In this document: positions 54,354-61,500 of the stretch, piece by piece | How the letters are laid out: each line of letters starts with the position of its first letter | Position numbering within the stretch: position 1 is the first letter of the stretch | NCBI RefSeq assembly: GCF_001941345.1 | Contig: NZ_CP009251.1 | Coordinates: forward strand, 1,922,001-1,986,000 | DNA length: 64,000 bases | Reading direction: 5' to 3' | DNA from: Corynebacterium stationis | GTDB lineage: Bacteria; Actinomycetota; Actinomycetes; Mycobacteriales; Mycobacteriaceae | The notes under the pieces: model-generated | The model's database searches: none | What the model was told of the DNA's origin: nothing | Seen by the model: only the letters and a program-made list of their open reading frames with translations | Translations under genes and position numbers: made by a program

Positions 54354-54364
54354 TCTAGAAAGCC

Positions 54365-54415
54365 GAGGGGCCTGTTCACACCGTTAAAATTACGGGTGAA
54401 CAGACTCCCTTTTTG
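54365..54415 (+). terminator. Terminator between lldD remnant and purH
   Basis: Stem with CTGTTCAC/GTGAACAG core plus GGGG/CTCCC outer pairs, followed on the plus strand by TTTTT. It originally served lldD. Confidence 0.75.
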
Positions 54416-54463
54416 CTAACTCTTCTGAGCTAAAGCTTCCCGAACGCGAAGCAGAGGAAAGCT

Positions 54464-56014
54464 TTAATGCGCGAAGTGGCGGGTACCAGTGAAGTACATG
54501 GTGATACCAGCTGCTTCAGCGGCAGCAATAACTTCTTCATCGCGGATGGAGCCGCCGGGCTGGACAACGGCGGAAACGCCGGCATCGATAAGCACCTGCA
54601 AGCCATCGGCGAATGGGAAGAACGCATCCGATGCTGCGACGGAACCGCGAGCACGCTCTGCGGAATCAGCCAAAGTATTCGCGCGGTCAACAGCCAACTT
54701 CGCCGAATCAACGCGGTTGACCTGGCCCATACCCACGCCAACGGTTGCACCTTCATGCGCCAACAAGATGGCGTTGGACTTTACCGAGCGTACTGCGCGC
54801 CAAGCGAATTCCAGCTCCGCGAGTTTTTCCTCGGATGCAGCTTCGCCGGCAGCCAAAGTCCAAGTCGAAGCCTTATCGCCCTCAGCCTGGTAAACGTCTG
54901 CTTCCTGCAGCAGACGGCCACCAGAGATTTCTTTGACCTCTACTGCTGGTACTTCATGCTCAGCAACAAGGATGCGAATATTCTTCTTGCCCTGCAAAAT
55001 CTCGACGGCTCCATCTTCGTAGGACGGTGCGATGATGACCTCGGTGAAGATGTCAGCAACCTGGGTTGCCATTTCCTTGGTGACTTCGCGGTTGACCGCA
55101 ATAACGCCACCGAAAGCGGACATTGGGTCACAGGCGTGTGCCGCTGCGTGCGCCGCTGCGATGGACTCATCAGAAACAGCGATACCGCAAGGGTTAGCGT
55201 GCTTGATAATTGCTACACATGGACGTTCATGATCCCAAGCAGCGCGCCATGCGGCGTCCGCGTCCTGGTAGTTGTTGTAGCTCATTTCCTTACCGTGCAG
55301 CTGCTTCGCATTAGCAACACCGGTCGTGCCTTCACGAACGATGGAAGCCTGCTGGTGAGGGTTCTCACCATAACGCAGCGCTTCGCCTTCTAGCTCAGCA
55401 GAGGCAGCGGAGTCATCGGCAAGCTGCTGGGCAAACCAGCCAGAAACTGCAACATCATAATCTGCCGTGTGCTTGAACGCAGTCGCGGCCAGCTGACGGC
55501 GCTGCGCCAGATCGAATCCGCCCTGAGCGACAGCCTCAGCGATGTCGCCGTAACGCGCTGGGTCTACAACAACCGCCACCGATGGGTGGTTCTTGGCAGC
55601 AGCACGGACCATGGATGGACCGCCGATATCAATCTGCTCGACGCAACCATCGAAGTCTGCGCCAGAAGCTACAGTCTCTTTAAATGGGTACAGGTTAACC
55701 ACGACCAACTGGAATGGCTCAATCTCAAGCTCTTCCAGCTGATTAAGGTGATCCGGCTTGCGGGTATCAGCCAAAATGCCCGCATGCACGCGTGGGTGCA
55801 AGGTCTTAACGCGGCCTTCGAGGCACTCTGGGAATCCGGTGAGAGATTCAACCGGAGTGACGTTAATACCAAGATCAGCAATCTTGGCGGCGGTGGAGCC
55901 GGTGGACACAATCTCTACGCCTGCGCTGTCAAGCGTGCGAGCGAGCTCTTCGAGCCCTGTCTTGTCATAAACGCTAATTAGTGCACGCTTGATCTGCTTG
56001 CGGTCATCACTCAT
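54464..56014 (-). CDS. purH: Bifunctional AICAR transformylase / IMP cyclohydrolase
   Basis: Last two steps of purine synthesis: AICAR formylation and ring closure to IMP. The 516-residue protein has the N-terminal IMP cyclohydrolase ([24 protein letters not shown]) and the C-terminal transformylase with [11 protein letters not shown] (lysine-histidine pair), [11 protein letters not shown] and [10 protein letters not shown]. It is downstream of purN on the same strand (39 bases), a purine unit typical of corynebacteria. Confidence 0.97.
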   Translation of the reverse strand: MSDDRKQIKRALISVYDKTGLEELARTLDSAGVEIVSTGSTAAKIADLGINVTPVESLTGFPECLEGRVKTLHPRVHAGILADTRKPDHLNQLEELEIEPFQLVVVNLYPFKETVASGADFDGCVEQIDIGGPSMVRAAAKNHPSVAVVVDPARYGDIAEAVAQGGFDLAQRRQLAATAFKHTADYDVAVSGWFAQQLADDSAASAELEGEALRYGENPHQQASIVREGTTGVANAKQLHGKEMSYNNYQDADAAWRAAWDHERPCVAIIKHANPCGIAVSDESIAAAHAAAHACDPMSAFGGVIAVNREVTKEMATQVADIFTEVIIAPSYEDGAVEILQGKKNIRILVAEHEVPAVEVKEISGGRLLQEADVYQAEGDKASTWTLAAGEAASEEKLAELEFAWRAVRSVKSNAILLAHEGATVGVGMGQVNRVDSAKLAVDRANTLADSAERARGSVAASDAFFPFADGLQVLIDAGVSAVVQPGGSIRDEEVIAAAEAAGITMYFTGTRHFAH

Positions 56015-56053
56015 GGATGAAAGCCTTGCCTTCCTGACTGTGGGAAATCTGGT

Positions 56054-56659
56054 TTAAATCTCAATAATAAGCTGCTGGTCTTGAACATTCGCTGCGCGTA
56101 AGACCTGCACGATAAGCTCACGTTCGACGCTTTTGATGCGCTCATGCAAGCTTGCCTCATCATCTTCTGCCTCAATCTCTACTGCGCGTTGTGCGATGAT
56201 GCGGCCAGTATCGACTCCCGCGTCCACAAAATGGACAGTAGAGCCGGTGACTTTCACGCCATAAGCCAACGCATCCCGGACTCCATGCGCGCCCGGAAAG
56301 GACGGCAGGAGTGCGGGATGCGTATTTATTGTGCGGCCTTCAAAGCTGGCCAAGAATTCAGGCCCCAGGATTTTCATAAATCCAGCGGACACCACAACAT
56401 CGGCGGTACCAACCGCTGCGACAAGGTCTTTGTTCCACTGCGCGCGGTCTGAGCCTAAAAGCACGACTTCGGCGTCGATGCCTGCATCTTGGGCTCGGTT
56501 AATCCCCGGGCAGGGCTTATCCGCGACTACCTTGATAACCCGATAGGAGTCATCTTGGTTGTCGATAATATTTTGCAGCAAAGATCCGGTGCCAGATACC
56601 AGCACCACTACTTGGAGCGGGTCTTGTGCTTTCAAAACTTGCGAAGGCGATTCAGTCAC
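56054..56659 (-). CDS. purN: Phosphoribosylglycinamide formyltransferase
   Basis: Third step of purine synthesis, formylating GAR with 10-formyl-THF. The 201-residue protein has VVVLVSGTGSLLQNIID (about 17-33) and the catalytic Asn/His in NTHPALLPSFPGAHG (about 114-128). The aspartate lies in VHFVDAGVDTGRII. The start is a GTG at 56659; TAGTCT lies seven bases upstream, predicting a leaderless message. purH follows. Confidence 0.96.
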   Translation of the reverse strand: MTESPSQVLKAQDPLQVVVLVSGTGSLLQNIIDNQDDSYRVIKVVADKPCPGINRAQDAGIDAEVVLLGSDRAQWNKDLVAAVGTADVVVSAGFMKILGPEFLASFEGRTINTHPALLPSFPGAHGVRDALAYGVKVTGSTVHFVDAGVDTGRIIAQRAVEIEAEDDEASLHERIKSVERELIVQVLRAANVQDQQLIIEI

Positions 56660-56672
56660 GTGTTAAAGACTA
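56660..56672 (-). promoter_or_regulatory. Predicted -10 of a leaderless promoter (purN)
   Basis: TAGTCT (minus strand 56672-56667), then TTAACAC and the GTG at 56659; no purine riboswitch or PurR-like site was recognised. Confidence 0.4.
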
Positions 56673-56749
56673 GTCTGTAGCCCTTTCGAGGACGAAACGA
56701 TGCCGCCAATTTTTCCTCCACCACGGAAAAGAGGACAACTTATCCCCTC

Positions 56750-58546
56750 TTATTGGGTATCTTTGCCTGTTTTATCGTCCTCATCGCTTTGCTGTTGGCC
56801 ATCGTGGCCATCATCAGCGTGCTCGACCCCAGAAGCTTCCGTGTCATTTTCCGCAGCTTCTTGGGCTCCGTTGTCAGAGTCTGGCAATACCCCTTCCGCG
56901 GTTTGCTCTGCATTGTCGATGTCAATGTCTTCGACGCCGGGCTCGTTATTGGCATCTCCATCGCTCGGCTCATGCGTAGCAGTACCGATCCTGTCCTCAA
57001 TATCGTCTTCGCCTGGCACTTCATCGGGGAAGGAACCATCTTCCAAATTATCGATCAGCTCCTCCGACATTGCTCCAACGGAGACTGCCTCACCCTGGGA
57101 GCCACCCTCGTTGGCAACGGATGTCTCTTCTTCGAGCTCACCATCAATGTAGTCCACTGCCCCATCATCACTAGCCTCATCAGCTTCACCTGCGTCGATA
57201 ATTTCTGAGGATTCAGCAGCTTCAGTGGATTCGGTGGACTCAGTCTCTTCTGTTGTGGCCTCTGCTGCTGCCGCCACGGAAACATCCGCTGCCTCGTCGC
57301 GGCGGGCCTTAATTGCCATTCCCGCAGCCACCGCAAGACCGATGCCACCAACCCAGACGACTGCCAGTCCTGCCGCCATAAACACCATGAGACCCACAGA
57401 CTCATAAAGGCCAAGTTCACCAGCGGTCAAATAACCACTAACCAGCACAATAATTCCTGCTGCCACACCAGATGCTGCAGCTTGGTAAAAGCTCGGACGC
57501 TTCTTTACGGCTACGTATCCGATAGCTACGGCAGTCAGCACCAACAGCCCAATTGCCCAAGGCGATGCCGAACCAGGAACCGCGCCCAACAAAGGCAATG
57601 GTGGAAGTGGAACAAGATGCACACTAAACAGGCTGACGCTGGCATCACCAATGTGAAATTCTGAACCCAATAGGATTCCCGCGACTGCAACTAGTGCATT
57701 GGGCAGGTACAGAACCGAAAGTCCAATAACCGCAAATAATCCCAAGCCAGCTAAATGCGGAAAGCTATCTGCAATCAGCGCTTGGTTCTTCCAGTTCACA
57801 GCCAAAGCAACAAGGAGGACCACAGCAGCTGTAGCCAACAAAGCTAACAACGACAAAGCAGCAAGTACTACGCCATCGACAACGTCGCGCGGAATTTTAT
57901 AGCGCTTCGCTAGTGCACGCCATAGCCGTGGACCCATGCCAATAAGTAGTGCAGCCAAATGCAATACCAGCGCCCGGGCGATGGTATTTCCCAAAGGTGG
58001 TGGAGATAGGTCATAGACCTGGGCAGCATCCCACAACATAAACCAAGCAACCCCAATCAGCACGATGGGGATAGCAATTACCCAGCCCAAAAGCGCTAGG
58101 AGGTCATTCACACTGACCTTATCTTTAATAGCGCGATGAATATTTCCCGCGAGCATCCATCCCAGGATCAGCGCAGGCAGGATTGGAAGAGCAGAAATTG
58201 TTAAGTCTGCTGCCACAACAGGAGCCAGGTTGGTAACCATCCAAGACTGCGCAATGGCAGTAGGCAACCACGCAGATGGCGAACTAGTTAGCAGCACTGT
58301 TGCCGTGGCAATGGCCGCCAAAGAGAAAAACACCACAAGATTAGGGACAGCTACAACAAAAAACATTCGGCGAAGGCGCGAGCGCCAAGTCACCGGACCA
58401 GTTGCGCGCCGCGCTTTGGTTTCCTTACCCACCGTCTTGGCAACGCGCGCGGCTGACGGCGAGGCGGCCTTAACACGCCCGCGCCCTCGTGCAGAGCTGC
58501 GCGGACCAGAAGTTGACCGTGATTGGGGGCTCGTATTTTTGCTCAT
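56750..58546 (-). CDS. DUF6350 membrane protein with acidic C-terminal tail
   Basis: A 598-residue protein. The N-terminal 50 residues are basic (Arg/Ser/Ala-rich). Ten or so hydrophobic helices follow (about 60-435), with the DUF6350-type stretch PNALVAVAGILLGSEFHIG ... VHLVPLPPLPLLGAVPG near residue 275-320. The last 160 residues (after about 440) are extremely rich in Glu, Asp, Ala and Ser and are probably disordered and cytoplasmic. Function unknown; linkage to purN-purH is conserved in related genomes as far as I recall. The acidic tail resembles that of glpR in composition only. Confidence 0.8.
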   Translation of the reverse strand: MSKNTSPQSRSTSGPRSSARGRGRVKAASPSAARVAKTVGKETKARRATGPVTWRSRLRRMFFVVAVPNLVVFFSLAAIATATVLLTSSPSAWLPTAIAQSWMVTNLAPVVAADLTISALPILPALILGWMLAGNIHRAIKDKVSVNDLLALLGWVIAIPIVLIGVAWFMLWDAAQVYDLSPPPLGNTIARALVLHLAALLIGMGPRLWRALAKRYKIPRDVVDGVVLAALSLLALLATAAVVLLVALAVNWKNQALIADSFPHLAGLGLFAVIGLSVLYLPNALVAVAGILLGSEFHIGDASVSLFSVHLVPLPPLPLLGAVPGSASPWAIGLLVLTAVAIGYVAVKKRPSFYQAAASGVAAGIIVLVSGYLTAGELGLYESVGLMVFMAAGLAVVWVGGIGLAVAAGMAIKARRDEAADVSVAAAAEATTEETESTESTEAAESSEIIDAGEADEASDDGAVDYIDGELEEETSVANEGGSQGEAVSVGAMSEELIDNLEDGSFPDEVPGEDDIEDRIGTATHEPSDGDANNEPGVEDIDIDNAEQTAEGVLPDSDNGAQEAAENDTEASGVEHADDGHDGQQQSDEDDKTGKDTQ

Positions 58547-59149
58547 CAGCTATACACATTGCCACGATCTGGTTTCTTTTTAGCGTTGGCACCCCGACTC
58601 TTCAGCTAATATCCAGCCTGCTGTTAGTTCTTCGCAGTCATGTCGCTGGAGGACACCGCGGATGGAAAACCCTCAACCTTTACAATGGGTTCAAAGAACT
58701 CCTATATAAGGAGTAAATAAGTACATTTCACCGTGGCGTCAACGCGAACCTGGCCATTGCCACACAAGCCACATGCATACCGTCAAAAGTTAGAATTTCG
58801 ACGACCGCTAACCCTGAAAATTTAGCCAATTTTTGACCATTTTTACCCCAGTGGCGGTAATCACATTAAATTTCATCGAGTCAATTTTAGGCCATAAAAA
58901 CATCCCTGTAATCGTTTGTGCTGGCGCAACGGAGGTAGGGGCAGAATTTGCTTAGCCGCAAAATCAAGCTACCCTTGTTTAATTCCCTGAAACAGGTTGC
59001 TCGAGATCATTTGAGACGCTATTGTTACCTCTCGTTGGTAACAGTAAGGTCACAATCCGATAAAGAGCAAGGGTTCAATGTAACGCCCTCTCGCATCAAC
59101 AAGATGCACACGCTCCAGGAGTGAGACGACAATAGGGAAGAAAATTTAC
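58547..59149. other. Long leader/promoter region upstream of first M23 peptidase
   Basis: About 600 bases without a gene. A/T-rich segments (58780-58980) lie between the divergent DUF6350 and M23 genes. Several small inverted repeats occur (for example TGTTACCTCTCGTTGGTAACA near 59023-59043), which could fold in a 5' leader. I could not identify a known riboswitch class. Confidence 0.45.
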
Positions 59150-59947
59150 ATGCAAAGCATTTCTCGGCGCTCTGGCGTTGGACGTCACCGCAAGGTGAAC
59201 ACCGCACAGACGGCTAAGGGACGCATTGCTTTAGTAACCGTAGCCGCAGGCGCGGTTTCTACTGCTGGCGTTGGTGGAGCTACTGCAGCTCAGGTACAGA
59301 CCGCCCCTGAAGATACAACCAAAACTCAAACCGTTGACTTCAAGCAAGTTAGCCAGACCTCTCCATTGGATCAGGTTTCCGGCAACATCCAAAACGCTGT
59401 TGAGGGGGCACAGAACCAGGTTGATTCCGCTGTTGCAGCTACCCCACAGATTTTGACCGTTGCAGAAACCAAGCCAGTTCAGAACCTCTCAGAGCAGCTC
59501 AACACCGCCATCCAGGCTTCTGAAGCTCGCGCAGCCGCTGACGAAGCAGCTCGTGCACCATCTGTCTCTCGCCCTGCTGAAGGTACTTTCACCTCCGGAT
59601 TCGGCCCACGTTGGGGCTCTTTCCACGCCGGCATTGACATCGCTAACTCCAATGGCACCCCAATCCTGTCCGTTATGGACGGCACCGTCATTGACTCTGG
59701 CCCAGCATCTGGCTACGGCAACTGGATCCGCATCAAGCACGACGACGGTTCGATGTCCGTTTACGGCCACATGGAATCTCTTGACGTCGCAGTCGGCGAG
59801 CGCGTAACCGCTGGCCAAAAGATCGCTGGCATGGGCAACCTTGGCTTCTCCACCGGTACCCACCTGCACTTTGAGATTCACCCTGACGGCAACACCGCAG
59901 TTGACCCTATTCCTTGGTTCCAGGCACGCGGAATCAACATCTCTTAA
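59150..59947 (+). CDS. Secreted M23 (LytM) family peptidase, copy 1
   Basis: Predicted cell-wall endopeptidase of 265 residues. A twin-basic lead (MQSISRRSGVGRHRK) and a hydrophobic segment (IALVTVAAGAVSTAG..., about 25-45) form an export signal. A helical Gln/Ala-rich spacer follows (about 60-135). The M23 domain (about 142-263) has the zinc ligands in FHAGIDIAN (H-x3-D) and HLHFEIHPDG (HxH). SGFGPRWGSF and GYGNWIRIKHDDG are also typical. A paralog lies 0.8 kb downstream. The rpf2 product in the same window is another wall hydrolase. Confidence 0.93.
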   Translation: MQSISRRSGVGRHRKVNTAQTAKGRIALVTVAAGAVSTAGVGGATAAQVQTAPEDTTKTQTVDFKQVSQTSPLDQVSGNIQNAVEGAQNQVDSAVAATPQILTVAETKPVQNLSEQLNTAIQASEARAAADEAARAPSVSRPAEGTFTSGFGPRWGSFHAGIDIANSNGTPILSVMDGTVIDSGPASGYGNWIRIKHDDGSMSVYGHMESLDVAVGERVTAGQKIAGMGNLGFSTGTHLHFEIHPDGNTAVDPIPWFQARGINIS

Positions 59948-59966
59948 TTTCTTAAAGCGCAATACA

Positions 59967-60036
59967 AAGCCCCAGGCTGAGCTTCCACCTCCCTACCAAC
60001 GACATCTTCTGGTGGATGCCCAACCCGGGGCTTTTG
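59967..60036 (+). terminator. Terminator after first M23 peptidase
   Basis: AAAGCCCC pairs with GGGGCTTTT across about 50 bases that hold a smaller internal hairpin (CCACC/GGTGG). T4 follows. Confidence 0.65.
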
Positions 60037-60743
60037 CCATGCCCGGAAACGCTCGTCCAGCGCCGAGGCGTCTTATGACGCAATAGCGAACAGCAGGCAC
60101 CTCAAACAGGACCTTGAGGACCCAGTGGGCCTAGGAAGGCTGCAAGCCCCGCCACGACCCCTGGAACCAAGACTCAAGGCCTTCCGGCACGCCGACCAAC
60201 AGCTTGCCCACACACGCGCCTAGCAAAGCGCAGAAGCCGCAAGGCCGCCGTTTGCGCGCACATTTACAACATCGTTCCCAAACGCCTTTCCAAGTTGCAC
60301 CCGGGCCCGATCCCGCGCCCCACAGAGCATCACCGACTTAAGAAAAGGCAAACCAAGCAAGATATAACGATACTTAGGTCTAGATAGTTACGACACGCCG
60401 GAAATTATTCCCCGGGCCCAGAATTTGACACCCCCTTTTGCCACCCCCAGAACTTGAACCATTGGTTTACATTCGCAACTTCTTTAACATTAGCAACATG
60501 CGCAACATGCTGGGGTGTTCGAAAGGTTCTCGAAAACGAACTGCCATCACCTGCCGTTTTCCCATTGCATAGTGCGCAAACTCCCGATAACTTTAATCGC
60601 GTTGCTACAAATCAATCACAGCTATGCAACGAATTCAGTTCATCGAACGATGACGCCTTTTTAGGCGGGTGATTTCTGCATTGTGTTGATTGTGATGGCG
60701 ATATCAAACACTGATGTACAGCGTTTAGCAAAGGACCGTATCT
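60037..60743. other. Intergenic region between the M23 paralogs
   Basis: The left part (60037-60340) is GC-rich, with a minus-strand frame that looks partly protein-like (KLLVGVPEGLESWFQG) but is broken by stops, so any gene there is decayed. The right part (60400-60740) is A/T-rich with repeated GCAAC units (60476-60505) and looks like a promoter. No intact gene. Confidence 0.45.
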
Positions 60744-61496
60744 ATGAAGCGCATTCCCCGCGCACTCAAAGCTGCTCTTGCAGTGGCTGCTGCTTCAGGC
60801 GTTGGCCTAGCCACCGTCACAGCTGCCACGGCAGACACCCCAGCGCTCAGCCTCAGTGTCGTCGATGGCTCTTCTCAGCCTCAAATCAACCACGTTGATA
60901 ACAATGAGCTGATAAACGCCGCAACCGGTTTGTTCACAAGCATCGACGGTATTTTAAACAGTGGCGTCGTTCCGACCATTGAACGCACGGAATACGGCGT
61001 CTCAATCGTTTTGGACCCAAGTTCCATTCCTGGCCTGGCAGAGCAATTCGCTCCGGCTGACCCATCACAGCTCTCCCCGATGCGTGGCAGTACCGCTGAT
61101 GGCCGCACGGTAGTCTTTCCTACCTCCGGTACGCTTACTTCCACCTACGGAGCTCGTTGGGGCACTCACCACAATGGCATTGACGTTGCCAACCCCATTG
61201 GCACTCCGATCTACGCAGTCATGGACGGTGAAGTTATCTCATCCGGGCCAGCACAGGGCTACGGCAACTGGATCCGCATCAAGCACGATGACGGCTCAAT
61301 CTCCGTCTACGGACACATGCAGGCTTCATCCTTGCTCGTCGGTGTTGGCGAGCGTGTGACCGCAGGACAGCAGATTGCCTCTATCGGTAGTGAAGGTCAA
61401 TCCACTGGACCGCACCTGCACTTCGAGATTTGGCCGGATGGCGCTAACGCCACCGACCCGAAGCCATGGTTTGCAGGTAACGGAATCTACTTCTAG
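60744..61496 (+). CDS. Secreted M23 (LytM) family peptidase, copy 2
   Basis: A 250-residue paralog of the enzyme at 59150. It has a Sec signal peptide (MKRIPRALKAALAVAAASG..., cut predicted after TAATA near residue 30), a short spacer and the M23 domain (about 125-248). Zinc ligands: HHNGIDVAN (H-x3-D) and HLHFEIWPDG (HxH). The segment GYGNWIRIKHDDGS is almost identical to copy 1, while the N-terminal halves differ. AAAGGA eight bases before the ATG is the ribosome-binding site. The stop lies four bases from the convergent pcrA stop. Confidence 0.93.
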   Translation: MKRIPRALKAALAVAAASGVGLATVTAATADTPALSLSVVDGSSQPQINHVDNNELINAATGLFTSIDGILNSGVVPTIERTEYGVSIVLDPSSIPGLAEQFAPADPSQLSPMRGSTADGRTVVFPTSGTLTSTYGARWGTHHNGIDVANPIGTPIYAVMDGEVISSGPAQGYGNWIRIKHDDGSISVYGHMQASSLLVGVGERVTAGQQIASIGSEGQSTGPHLHFEIWPDGANATDPKPWFAGNGIYF

Positions 61497-61500
61497 TTTC

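Noticed and set aside
58860..59140. Possible c-di-AMP (ydaO) riboswitch before the M23 gene
   Set aside because: Long leader and wall-hydrolase context fit, but I could not match the conserved ydaO core bases; a covariance search would decide.
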